A stretch of 15,180 nt of DNA from DASQBT01 sp049578545 (GTDB lineage Bacteria > Pseudomonadota > Gammaproteobacteria > Burkholderiales > Thiobacillaceae): the NCBI GenBank assembly GCA_049578545.1, contig JBAUMF010000011.1, forward strand, positions 1-15,180, written 5' to 3'. Every line of letters starts with the position of its first letter. Positions within the stretch are counted from its first letter, which is position 1. The notes under the pieces were generated by a model, which saw only the letters and a program-made list of their open reading frames with translations, made no database searches and was not told the DNA's origin. This document shows, piece after piece, positions 6,419 to 13,578 of the stretch. The position numbers and the translations under genes were made by a program.

Positions 6419-7375
6419 TCAATCAATGCACTGTTCCAATATGAACATCCCGTTCCGGTACCCGGTCACCCGCAAAATCTGATCGACCGTTCTGCCCATG
6501 GCCGTCCGCCTGATCGACACCACCACATTGACCGTCTCGGCGATCAGCTCCGGGTTGGCCGGCACGTTGGCTTCCTGAATGAGTTGCCCCATTCGGATCA
6601 GCGCAGCCTGAGCGTCGTTGGCATGCACCGTCCCAATCCCGCCCGGGTGTCCTGTATTCCATGCCTTGAGCAATGCCAGCGCCTCTGCGCCACGCACTTC
6701 GCCGACCACGATGCGGTCCGGCCGCATGCGCATCGTGGCACGCAACAGGCGGATCATGTCGACGTCCTCCGCGGTGCGCAGGAAGATCACATTGGGTGCG
6801 GCACACTGCAATTCACGGGTATCCTCGATGATCACGAGGCGATGATCGGGTGAAATCTCCCCGATCGCATGCAGCAGCGCATTGGCCAGCGTGGTCTTGC
6901 CCGTGCCCGTGCCACCGGCAATCAGGATGTTCTGTCGCAGGCGGATTGCATCGATCAGGGTTTCTGCCTGACTTGACGTCATGATCCCCTGATTGACATA
7001 GTCCTCCAGGGTAAAGATCAGCAATGCCTTCTTGCGGATGGTGAACACCGGGCGTTCCACCACCGGTGGCATCAGCCCCTCGAACCGGCTGCCATCCAGG
7101 GGTAGCTCACCTTCCAGGATGGGACTGGCCGCGGTCACCACCGTCCCCAGCATGGCTGCCACCGTATCCATCACCATCTGCCCACGTATGGCATCCATCG
7201 TGTCCCGCTGCTCCATGCCGCGGCCCAGCACATCCACCCAAAGGTGGCCGTCGGGATTCAACATGATTTCCACGACGGCGGGATCGTCCAGATAACCGAG
7301 CACCTCATCCCCCAGCTGGCGGCGCAAGGCCTCGATCTGACGCCCATGAAAAAGCTGCGCATTGGTCGCACTCAT
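6419..7375 (-). CDS. trbB: TrbB, VirB11-family secretion ATPase
   Basis: This is a 318-residue hexameric traffic ATPase at the cytoplasmic face of the T4SS; RP4 TrbB has 320. Motifs appear in order: Walker A GGTGTGKTT (154-162), Asp box VIIEDTREL (about 181-189), Walker B RIVVGEVRG (221-229) and His box GHPGGIGTVHA (242-252). The start ATG overlaps the stop of the 114-aa gene as ATGA, indicating translational coupling. The C-terminus appears complete, so the cargo entered after the gene rather than into it. One TGACGTCA copy (6974-6981) lies inside the coding sequence. Downstream trbC, normally adjacent, is displaced about 2 kb. Confidence 0.96.
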   Translation of the reverse strand: MSATNAQLFHGRQIEALRRQLGDEVLGYLDDPAVVEIMLNPDGHLWVDVLGRGMEQRDTMDAIRGQMVMDTVAAMLGTVVTAASPILEGELPLDGSRFEGLMPPVVERPVFTIRKKALLIFTLEDYVNQGIMTSSQAETLIDAIRLRQNILIAGGTGTGKTTLANALLHAIGEISPDHRLVIIEDTRELQCAAPNVIFLRTAEDVDMIRLLRATMRMRPDRIVVGEVRGAEALALLKAWNTGHPGGIGTVHANDAQAALIRMGQLIQEANVPANPELIAETVNVVVSIRRTAMGRTVDQILRVTGYRNGMFILEQCID

Positions 7376-7716
7376 GCACGTTCACCCATATAGGCGTCCA
7401 CTTCAGCGAGTGTCGACGCATCCAGGCAGCCAGGCGCTTTCATCTCAGCGTCTCTGACATCAGGCTCTCCGTCATGGAACACCAATACCGGGTACACAAG
7501 ACCCAGCCTCTTTCGAACACTGAACGCCTCCGCCTCCGTCTCAAAGAGCAGTGGCCGCAGGAGGGCATCGCAGACCAGTCCATGGCCAATGCCGTTCTCC
7601 AGCGCAAATACCGTATCAGCTTCAGGTTCCTCCAGGGGATGGACACCGTCTGCAAGATAACGGATGCGGTAGTCGAATGTCTGATATTTCTGCAACGCCA
7701 ATTCAGGGCTGAGCAT
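7372..7716 (-). CDS. Conserved-position unknown protein, 114 aa
   Basis: This is a 114-residue acidic protein with no signal peptide or membrane helix. It starts at ATG 7716 behind AAGGAG with 7-nt spacing. Its stop overlaps the trbB start (ATGA), and its start lies 12 nt after the traF stop, so it is translated within the traG-traF-trbB operon. The sequence contains FDYRIRYLADG (about 14-24), FALENGIGHGLVC and a region rich in short strands (LLFETEAEAFSVRKRLGLVYPVLVF). This suggests a small alpha/beta domain. I do not recognise a family. Position and coupling suggest a soluble accessory of the transfer apparatus or of TrbB. Confidence 0.75.
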   Translation of the reverse strand: MLSPELALQKYQTFDYRIRYLADGVHPLEEPEADTVFALENGIGHGLVCDALLRPLLFETEAEAFSVRKRLGLVYPVLVFHDGEPDVRDAEMKAPGCLDASTLAEVDAYMGERA

Positions 7717-7728
7717 GGTCCTACTCCT

Positions 7729-8298
7729 TCAATGAGGGGAGGCCCAGACCAGGATGGGCTGGGCAATGGAAAGAATGCGCGAACGGGGTAGGGGGCCCCA
7801 ATAGCGTGAATCGAATGACCGGCGTGGCCAGCCGGTGCCATATACCCAGTAGCTGTCTCGTGGCAGCACCATCGCCTCTCGCCACTGCGGCAGGCTGACG
7901 TCCATACTGATTGCCCGAGCGAGTGGGATACTGTCCGCAAGTGTTCTGCCGTTGATGCGTACCCCGGCATCTGTGACGACCACACGATCGCCCGGCACGC
8001 CTGCCACCTGTTTGAGGAAGGGCTTCGCGCCATTGGGACAGTCACCCGGTTGCAGAAATGGATACCAGGCCACCGGCGCGCAGAAGCTCACGTAGTCGCC
8101 CTGTTGCAATGGACCCGAGGGAGCATGAACCTGCCACAGCCCCACAGGTACCGAAGCCGAGAAATTAATCCGGTAGCCCAGCACCCAGGACACGAGCAGG
8201 ACAGCCATGACCGATCCACCGGTCATCAGGGGCATGCGCAGGACGCGCCACCGGGCGGGTCGACTGAATCTAGCCAAACCAGAGACGATCAAGTTCAT
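7729..8298 (-). CDS. traF: TraF-like S26 peptidase (conjugal pilin processing/cyclisation)
   Basis: This is a 189-residue inner-membrane serine peptidase with the signal-peptidase fold. It has one N-terminal membrane helix (about 28-41), then SASVPVGLW with the catalytic Ser49, FLKQVAGVPGD with the general base Lys96, and SFDSRYWGPL with Asp163. These match the Ser/Lys/Asp set reported for RP4 TraF. TraF trims and cyclises the TrbC prepilin, and a TrbC is encoded at 4064-4393. The start is taken at ATG 8298, with ATG 8301 directly before it; a GGA-containing site precedes both. The gene then overlaps the traG 3' end by 29 nt. A longer open frame exists upstream inside traG but would add an unrelated N-terminus. 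Confidence 0.87.
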   Translation of the reverse strand: MNLIVSGLARFSRPARWRVLRMPLMTGGSVMAVLLVSWVLGYRINFSASVPVGLWQVHAPSGPLQQGDYVSFCAPVAWYPFLQPGDCPNGAKPFLKQVAGVPGDRVVVTDAGVRINGRTLADSIPLARAISMDVSLPQWREAMVLPRDSYWVYGTGWPRRSFDSRYWGPLPRSRILSIAQPILVWASPH

Positions 8299-10219
8299 CA
8301 TATTTTTCCAGTAGCGGTGACTTGCCTCGTTCACTCCCGAATTTTTTCTGTGGAGAGGCGAGGGTCTTGTTGGCAGATGGATCAACCGTTTGCTTCACCC
8401 GGCCTTCCGGGTGCATCTTCTTCTCGGGTTCCCGCACCGTCCGACCGGTCTCGTCCGACACCGGCAAGAGACGCCGTATGAACCCTGCATCGGTGTAATA
8501 GCGGATCTTCCGGCAATAGATCGGGCTCGTGCCTGCAACAAAGATGATCTCATCGTCTGCTGGCAAGCGCAGGGCCTCATCCGGGGTGAGGAGCGGCCGC
8601 TGGATGATCTGCTCGTTGGTGTTGACGTGGCCCAGCACTACCGCAAATCGCCCGCCGGAATATTGCCGCTGGGTGTGGCTCACCGTCGCCTGGCCAGACA
8701 TGCGTGAGAGCAGCTCCGCCGTCTCGATCTTGTTGGGTGCATAGGCCACCCGTACATGGCAGTTGCTGATGATGGACTCGTCCTTGCCATAGGCGGCAAA
8801 CAACTGACTCAGGTCCTGCACGATGATCAGTGCCTTCAACCCATAGCCCGCGATGAAGGCCAGCGCCTCCTGGAAGATGTCCAGCTTGCCCAGACTGGGA
8901 AACTCATCCAGCAAGAGCAGCAGCCGATGCGGATAACGGCTTTTGCTCTTGCCTCCGGCCTCGAACTCCATGCCTTCGGTTAGCCGCCGCACCACCTGGT
9001 TGATGATGAGCCGGGTGAGCGGTTTCAGGCGATCCTTGTCCGAGGGTGGCACCACCAGATAGAGGCTGGTGGGTTGTTCCATCAGACTCGTCAATGAAAA
9101 GTCCGACACCCGGGTGTTGGCGGCCACGACGTCATCCTTATAGAGCGACAGGAAGGAAAGGGCGGTCGAGAGCACCCCCGAGGCTTCAGGCGGCGCCTTG
9201 TTGAGAAACGACTGGGCCGACTGCGCCACTACCGGATGCGGTGCATCCCCCAGATGGGGTGTGGTCTGGATGGAGAGCACCACTTCCTGGATAGTCCTGC
9301 CCGGTCTGGACAGCAGGCCCTGAACGCGGGCCAGGCTCTTGTCACTTTCTGCATAGAGCACATGCAGGATCACGCCGACCAATAGATCGAAGCCGGTCTT
9401 GGCCCAGTGGTCATTCAATCCCTTGCCATCCGGGTCGACGATCATGGTGGCGATGTTTTGCACGTCACGGGTCTCGTACTCGGTGCCGATGCGGATTTCC
9501 GCCAGCGGATTGAAGCGGGCTGAATCCGGACTGGTGGGATCGAACTTGATCACTCGCTGGCCCAGCACACGACGCCTGAAGCCACTGGTCAGATGCCAGT
9601 TCTCCCCCTTGATGTCATGCACCAGCACCGACTCCCGCCAGGCTAGCAGCGTCGGGATGACGATCCCTACTCCCTTGCCGCTGCGGGTGGGGGCAAACAC
9701 CATGACATGCTCGGGTCCCCTGTGGCGCAGGTACTGAGTCTCTCCCTTCTGGTTCTCATACGCCCCCAGGTACACCCCGCCGGCATTGTCGGCACAGGCC
9801 ATGAGCCCCGTCTCGGAAATTTCATCATCGCTTGCCCAGTGCGCCGAGCCGTGCAGGTCATTGCGCTCGCCGGTCAATTTCCTTGTTCTGCGGTAGGCAT
9901 AACTCACCGGAATGACCAGCGCCACCAATCCTGACAAACCCATCAGTACATGGGCATGCGCAAAAATGTCGACCACCTGCTGACCATAGGCAGGATTATC
10001 AAACTTGAGTGACCACACCACGATCATCCAGGGTGCGTAGAAGGGTCCAGACAGATGCCTGCCCAGTGCTGGCGACCACTGAAGCTTCCAGGCAGCATAT
10101 TCGGTTGCACCCCAGAACCCCAATAACGTAATCATCATGAACAGCCCCAGGGCCGGCCACACGATGCGGGTGAGATCACTCTGTGCCTTGGGGATGTGAT
10201 AGAGCGTTTGTGGCGTCAT
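8270..10219 (-). CDS. traG: TraG/VirD4-family type IV coupling protein
   Basis: This is a 649-residue inner-membrane ATPase that links the relaxosome to the T4SS channel. Two N-terminal membrane segments lie at about 18-40 and 88-108. The cytoplasmic domain carries Walker A APTRSGKGV (176-184) and Walker B LLLLLDEFPSLGKL with Asp438-Glu439. It ends with a basic, likely flexible tail (about 580-649). The ATG at 10219 is chosen because it starts 4 nt after the TGA of the upstream 215-aa gene, with GGTGAG adjacent. The open frame 111 nt further upstream gives no typical sequence. The gene overlaps traF by 29 nt. The length matches TraG of IncP and Tn4371-like elements (about 635-660). Confidence 0.95.
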   Translation of the reverse strand: MTPQTLYHIPKAQSDLTRIVWPALGLFMMITLLGFWGATEYAAWKLQWSPALGRHLSGPFYAPWMIVVWSLKFDNPAYGQQVVDIFAHAHVLMGLSGLVALVIPVSYAYRRTRKLTGERNDLHGSAHWASDDEISETGLMACADNAGGVYLGAYENQKGETQYLRHRGPEHVMVFAPTRSGKGVGIVIPTLLAWRESVLVHDIKGENWHLTSGFRRRVLGQRVIKFDPTSPDSARFNPLAEIRIGTEYETRDVQNIATMIVDPDGKGLNDHWAKTGFDLLVGVILHVLYAESDKSLARVQGLLSRPGRTIQEVVLSIQTTPHLGDAPHPVVAQSAQSFLNKAPPEASGVLSTALSFLSLYKDDVVAANTRVSDFSLTSLMEQPTSLYLVVPPSDKDRLKPLTRLIINQVVRRLTEGMEFEAGGKSKSRYPHRLLLLLDEFPSLGKLDIFQEALAFIAGYGLKALIIVQDLSQLFAAYGKDESIISNCHVRVAYAPNKIETAELLSRMSGQATVSHTQRQYSGGRFAVVLGHVNTNEQIIQRPLLTPDEALRLPADDEIIFVAGTSPIYCRKIRYYTDAGFIRRLLPVSDETGRTVREPEKKMHPEGRVKQTVDPSANKTLASPQKKFGSERGKSPLLEKYDELDRLWFG

Positions 10220-10223
10220 GATC

Positions 10224-10871
10224 TCACCGAAAAACTGGCAGGCTGGGGGCATCCAGATTTTGTTGATGCCTGCTGTGTTCAGCCAGAACGGCCACATCCG
10301 GAACAAGTGTGTGGAGGAGAACTGCATCACCGACCCGGTGTTCAGCGGCTTTATTCTTTACACGCGCCTGATCTTCTGCCTCTAGCGCCTCACCAACATT
10401 GCGGGTGCGCAAGGCCTTGGCCTCCTGCTCACGCTCCAGCGCCAGCTGCTGTGCGTCCCGATGTTCAACACGCAGGTCCGGATACAGATCCTGGTAGTGT
10501 TCGGGCAGCTGTTGCCGTTCCAGTTCCAGCAGATGCTGCTGCACCAGGAGCACGTTGCACCCCCTTGGCGTGAGGTCGCCGGCCTCGTTGTATGCGAGTG
10601 CGTCAGCCAGCACCTTGCGTTCCGAGGCTAGGAGTTCGGATGGGCCGATGGATTGCGAAAGCATGAGGGCATGACCGAGTAGCGGACTCATGGCCAGTTC
10701 ATGGCGGGCTTCCATCCAGTCATCCATGGGCAGGCCGAACACCATTGAGCCTGTTTCCACATCGCTGTGCAGCTCATCCCGCAGAGGGGTCGTGATCGCG
10801 CCCGGTCTGTCCTGCTGATCCTGCACATCGGTTTCGAACGATTCGTTCCGTGATTGCAATGGTGTGTCCAT
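10224..10871 (-). CDS. Unknown conjugation-operon protein, 215 aa
   Basis: This is a 215-residue hydrophilic, acidic protein with no signal or membrane helix. It starts at ATG 10871 with AGGA upstream, 20 nt after ardC. Its stop lies just before the traG start, so expression is coupled to the coupling protein. The N-terminal 50 residues look disordered. Residues about 50-130 look helical (MDDWMEARHELAMSP, then LLVQQHLLELERQQL). Residues 135-180 are rich in Glu, Arg and Ala, compatible with coiled coil. I do not recognise a family. Its place between ardC and traG suggests a relaxosome or coupling-protein accessory, but nothing in the sequence proves this. Confidence 0.72.
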   Translation of the reverse strand: MDTPLQSRNESFETDVQDQQDRPGAITTPLRDELHSDVETGSMVFGLPMDDWMEARHELAMSPLLGHALMLSQSIGPSELLASERKVLADALAYNEAGDLTPRGCNVLLVQQHLLELERQQLPEHYQDLYPDLRVEHRDAQQLALEREQEAKALRTRNVGEALEAEDQARVKNKAAEHRVGDAVLLHTLVPDVAVLAEHSRHQQNLDAPSLPVFR

Positions 10872-10891
10872 GACCGTCCTGTTTCTGTGGC

Positions 10892-11896
10892 TCAGAAGCC
10901 CAGCCCCGAACCCACTGTCAGGGCAGGCTCTGTCGATGGCGTAGGGACTTTGTCCGGGACGATCTCGGGTGTCAGGGCCAGCGTCAGTTCGCGTCCCAGG
11001 TAGAGCGAGGCCTTGACGCCCAGGTCGATCGCCTTGCCGATCTTCTCTGGCTGGGTCTTGAGCACTTCGGCCCAGCTCGCCGCATAGGCCGCGTGCTGTT
11101 CCTCGGTCATGTCGGGATTGCCCCCGGCATAGGGCACACCCAGTTCCTGGCAGAGCAGGTAGGAGCCCACTTCCGCGGTGATTTCTTCTGCCGCATACAG
11201 CGCACTCCCAAAACTTCCGGTGAGATCACGCGCCAGACGCGAGGCATGGCCACTGGCATGCGTCAGTTCATGGGCAAGGGTGGAGTCATAGCCATGCTGG
11301 TCATGGAATGCATTCCGCTCGGGCAGGTGAATGAAATCCCGCGCCGGGGAATAGTAGGCCTTGCCACTGCCCGCCACCTCGACGACCTTGACGCCCAGCG
11401 CATGGGTCAGAGTGGCCAGTTCCTGGCTTTTGGGCTGGATGTTTTGCTGGGGCACTTTGGCAAGGGGTGGCATGCCGTCGATCTGCTGGGCATTGAAGAT
11501 TGGCACCCGCTTGAACACCAGACGTTTGCTGCGTTCGGTTTCACCCTCTCCAGCAGATGGTGTGTTGGCGTTGTCCTTTTTGTTCAGGATGATCTCCACC
11601 GGCAGGTGGATTGTGGCGGATTTCTCGCCCTTCCTGACCTGCCAGCCTGCCTGCGCAGCCTGGCGGTAACCTACCCAGCGCGGGTCGGCATAGCCGGCCA
11701 GGGCCGCACTCAGGGTCAGATCGAGCCGGTTAAGGCCACTGTAGGCACGTCCGGTGACAGGGTTGTGCGGTCGTGACATTTCAGGCCCGAACTGCGGCGT
11801 CCAGGGTTTCTGCCAGGGCGGAATGTGACCGCTGTCCAGCATCAGTTGCAGACGCTGGGTGAAACTGTCGAGGATGTCTCTCTTGCTGACCGCCAT
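10892..11896 (-). CDS. ardC: ArdC-like antirestriction / ssDNA-binding zincin metalloprotein
   Basis: This is a 334-residue two-domain protein. The N-terminal part (about 5-145) matches the ArdC N-terminal ssDNA-binding domain: IPPWQKPW, NPVTGRAYSGLN, DPRWVGYRQA, GWQVRKGEKSATI, then FKRVPIFNAQQIDG. The C-terminal domain is zincin-like, with HELTHASGH (His209, Glu210, His213) and AAEEITAEVGSYLL (236-249) supplying the third metal ligand. ArdC proteins on conjugative plasmids protect incoming DNA from host restriction. The family is sometimes annotated as zincin-like metallopeptidase or DUF1738/DUF1738-like. A linker (about 105-125) is more variable. It sits 125 nt downstream of the 193-aa gene, after a strongly structured leader. 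The family is clear; antirestriction activity is inferred from the family. Confidence 0.88.
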   Translation of the reverse strand: MAVSKRDILDSFTQRLQLMLDSGHIPPWQKPWTPQFGPEMSRPHNPVTGRAYSGLNRLDLTLSAALAGYADPRWVGYRQAAQAGWQVRKGEKSATIHLPVEIILNKKDNANTPSAGEGETERSKRLVFKRVPIFNAQQIDGMPPLAKVPQQNIQPKSQELATLTHALGVKVVEVAGSGKAYYSPARDFIHLPERNAFHDQHGYDSTLAHELTHASGHASRLARDLTGSFGSALYAAEEITAEVGSYLLCQELGVPYAGGNPDMTEEQHAAYAASWAEVLKTQPEKIGKAIDLGVKASLYLGRELTLALTPEIVPDKVPTPSTEPALTVGSGLGF

Positions 11897-11943
11897 GACC
11901 GGATTCCATGAAAGGTGACCTGCCTAATCGGCAGAGGGGAAAG

Positions 11944-11990
11944 CGGGGAGGCAGCGATAGCCTTATCGACCCTGCAACGCCGACTCCCCG
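11944..11990 (-). promoter_or_regulatory. Bulged stem-loop in the ardC leader
   Basis: On the minus strand three arms stack: CGGGGAG/CTCCCCG, GCAG/CTGC and CGATA/TATCG, 16 pairs around an AGGC loop. The 3' arm is uninterrupted; all bulges (8 and 3 nt) are on the 5' arm. It lies 48-94 nt upstream of the ardC start, and CTTTCCCC follows it. It could be an attenuator, a weak terminator or an mRNA processing element. Confidence 0.45.
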
Positions 11991-12021
11991 TGTTGGATCC
12001 TTCGCTGAAAACCTGTAGGGC

Positions 12022-12603
12022 CTAGCGGCCCATGCCCATTTCCTGTGATACGGGAATGGAACGTGCCGCTTCCATCGACTGTTCCTTGACCTTCGGAGCG
12101 AGGGCGTCGGGCCTGACGTCAAGCTGCCTCTGCATGGCGGAGACCTCGTAGGTATCCTTGACCCGGTCGAGCTCGGCCATGGGTTCGTTCATACGGACAA
12201 TGCCGCCCTGGCCCTTGACCGGGATGAAGTCGGTCTTGCCTTCGGCATCACGGCCGAACTCCGCCACGCGAATCGATGCAAAGCGGCCTTCCTTGCCGTC
12301 CACGCCGACGATGCGCACCAGGAGTGCGGGTGCGCCCTCGCGTTCGATCTTGCCGGAAAAGTACCGGTTGCCATCGTGCTCACGGGCCTTGAGATCGAGC
12401 GAGTGGCGCTCGCGTGATTCGTCCGGTCCGTTGATCACCAGACTTCCTCTCAGGTCACCGGCGTCTCGGGCGGGATCGTCAGGTCGTGGCGCCCATGCCC
12501 TGAGCGTATGAAACTTTCCTTCGTCGTCCTTCATGGTGGCGGTCAGTGCCGGATATTCCTGGAAGGGCTTGCCGGCCTCGGTGGGAATGGGGTGGGGGTT
12601 CAT
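12022..12603 (-). CDS. Unknown protein leading the conjugation block, 193 aa
   Basis: This is a 193-residue soluble, charged protein starting at ATG 12603, with GAGGAG and 7-nt spacing. Residues about 15-115 alternate short strands and turns (YPALTATMKDDEGKFHTLRAW, then GSLVINGPDESRERHSLDLKAR, NRYFSGKIE, APALLVRIVG). This suggests a beta-rich, possibly OB-like or DUF736-like domain. The C-terminal 60 residues are helical and charged. No catalytic motif is seen and I do not recognise a family. It is the first gene of the minus-strand block, 68 nt downstream of a CCTGACGTCAGG palindrome, so it is probably an early or regulated gene. A TGACGTCA copy (12114-12121) lies inside it. Confidence 0.75.
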   Translation of the reverse strand: MNPHPIPTEAGKPFQEYPALTATMKDDEGKFHTLRAWAPRPDDPARDAGDLRGSLVINGPDESRERHSLDLKAREHDGNRYFSGKIEREGAPALLVRIVGVDGKEGRFASIRVAEFGRDAEGKTDFIPVKGQGGIVRMNEPMAELDRVKDTYEVSAMQRQLDVRPDALAPKVKEQSMEAARSIPVSQEMGMGR

Positions 12604-12670
12604 TGATTAGCTCCTCGATCAAGAGCGCGGAATTGCGCACCCTGTAATCGGCAAACAGGGAAGCGCACAC

Positions 12671-12682
12671 CCTGACGTCAGG
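12671..12682. promoter_or_regulatory. TGACGTCA palindrome upstream of the 193-aa gene
   Basis: CCTGACGTCAGG is a perfect 12-bp palindrome. It is followed by CTGA and then a decayed second copy (CTGAAATGACGG), resembling the tandem pair at 4013-4034, with 16 identical bases. It lies 68 nt upstream of the first gene of the minus-strand block. Candidate operator. Confidence 0.52.
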
Positions 12683-12778
12683 CTGAAATGACGGAGACAG
12701 TCTTCACACTGCTGCGCAGAGTGGGTTCCAGGCAGCGGCCAGCTGCGCTCGCCGGGAGATGCACGTCGACATCCCGAC

Positions 12779-12789
12779 CTTGACGTCAA
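12779..12789. promoter_or_regulatory. TGACGTCA palindrome in the divergent region
   Basis: TTGACGTCAA (12780-12789) is a perfect 10-bp palindrome. It lies about 95 nt upstream of the leader ORF and 176 nt upstream of the 193-aa gene start. Like the copy at 1213-1224 it is flanked by a 5' C (CTTGACGTCAA). Candidate operator. Confidence 0.48.
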
Positions 12790-12816
12790 ACTCAGGGTCC
12801 CCCTTCCTGCCCGGAT

Positions 12817-12841
12817 GATTGCTGATAACCAACCAGCAATC
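12817..12841. repeat. 8-bp inverted repeat beside an IncP-like nic motif
   Basis: GATTGCTG (12817-12824) and CAGCAATC (12834-12841) form a perfect inverted repeat around a 9-nt loop. CGGATG repeats directly on both sides (12812-12817 and 12841-12846). Just upstream, TTCCTGCCCGG resembles the RP4 nic core ATCCTGCCCGG. It could be part of an oriT, an operator, or a leader hairpin. Confidence 0.45.
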
Positions 12842-12883
12842 GGATGTGGATTCTGCACGCCAGCTTGTCTGTAGGAGGTAGGT

Positions 12884-12940
12884 ATGGGTGAAGGCTGCCC
12901 TTGCTGGCTGCGAGTAGCTGTTACGAGAGGGAAGGTGTGA
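12884..12940 (+). CDS. 18-codon leader peptide coupled to the lytic transglycosylase
   Basis: ATG 12884 follows AGGAGG (12873-12878) at near-ideal spacing, the best initiation signal in this region. It opens an 18-codon frame (MGEGCPCWLRVAVTRGKV). Its TGA (12938-12940) overlaps the GTG start (12937) of the next gene as GTGA. The peptide is not a signal sequence. The arrangement suggests translational coupling or leader control of the transglycosylase. The alternative is a frameshift artefact or a decayed N-terminus. Translation is inferred only from the signals. Confidence 0.42.
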   Translation: MGEGCPCWLRVAVTRGKV

Positions 12941-13536
12941 CTGGATTGGAACTCATCATGCAGTGCGCGCCACGGGTGGCGCCGGTTACCCTGGCCGCGA
13001 TCGTGCAACAGGAGAGTGGGGGGCGGCCGTGGACCATCAACGACAATACCGATCATCAGCATTACGTGCTGAGCAACGAGGCTTCCGCGAACGCTCTGGC
13101 GAAACAGTTAATCAGTCAGCGCCATAACATCGACATGGGACTGACGCAGATCAACAGCCGTAATCTGGGCTGGCTCCGTCTGCCGGTGGAACGAATATTT
13201 GATCCCTGTACCAATCTGCATGCGAGCCAGCAGGTTCTGTTGTCTGCCTGGAACAAGACCGGAGGAAATCTGGACGGTGCCCTGCAGGTCTACAACACCG
13301 GAAAATCCATGGGAGTGAACTACGCGATGAATGTTTACCGGCAAGCCGGAGTGTTCATCCCGACGATTCCGGGAGGACAGTTATCGAGTTGGGCAAACAA
13401 AAACGTGACAAGCGGATCAGTCGAGCTCGACGTCAAGGTCGGATTGCCACCGGTACGATTGAAGATGGAATGGACACCCGAGGGGAGTCCGTTGCAGCCG
13501 AGGTCCATTACCGACTTGCAGACGGGTTTGAAGTAG
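12937..13536 (+). CDS. VirB1-like lytic transglycosylase (SLT domain)
   Basis: This is a 199-residue muramidase-like protein that opens peptidoglycan locally for T4SS assembly. The start is GTG 12937, preceded by AGGGAAG and overlapping the leader stop. It gives the N-terminus LELIMQCAPRVAPVTLAAIVQQESGG typical of conjugation VirB1 proteins, with catalytic Glu26 in QQESGG; the frame is open back to a TTG at 12901. Further SLT features are DMGLTQINSRNLGWL (about 66-80), FDPCTNLHAS (about 88-97) and ALQVYNTGKSMG (about 115-126). The C-terminal 50 residues are variable. No Sec signal is seen, as in several VirB1 homologues, so export may be unusual or T4SS-linked. It is the only transfer gene on the plus strand here. 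The function is confident from motifs. Confidence 0.87.
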   Translation: MTGLELIMQCAPRVAPVTLAAIVQQESGGRPWTINDNTDHQHYVLSNEASANALAKQLISQRHNIDMGLTQINSRNLGWLRLPVERIFDPCTNLHASQQVLLSAWNKTGGNLDGALQVYNTGKSMGVNYAMNVYRQAGVFIPTIPGGQLSSWANKNVTSGSVELDVKVGLPPVRLKMEWTPEGSPLQPRSITDLQTGLK

Positions 13537-13578
13537 GGCGTTTCTGTAGCGGGCCAGCGCTTCGCATTCACAATTTTG

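Larger units (their letters stand above)
12604..12883. promoter_or_regulatory. Divergent control region between the transfer block and the transglycosylase
   Basis: No gene is seen in this 280-nt stretch. In order it holds the ribosome binding site of the 193-aa gene; an inverted repeat CCCTG/CAGGG (12640-12660); palindromes at 12671-12682 and 12779-12789; an IncP-like nic motif at 12804-12814; an 8-bp inverted repeat at 12817-12841; and AGGAGG at 12873-12878 for the leader ORF. It is the likely site of divergent promoters and perhaps of transfer initiation. No consensus sigma70 -10 box is obvious. Confidence 0.5.

Noticed and set aside
12901..12936. TTG start at 12901 for the lytic transglycosylase.
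   Set aside because: It would add 12 residues atypical of the family, and the AGGAGG upstream is better placed for the ATG at 12884. GTG 12937 gives the typical VirB1 N-terminus.
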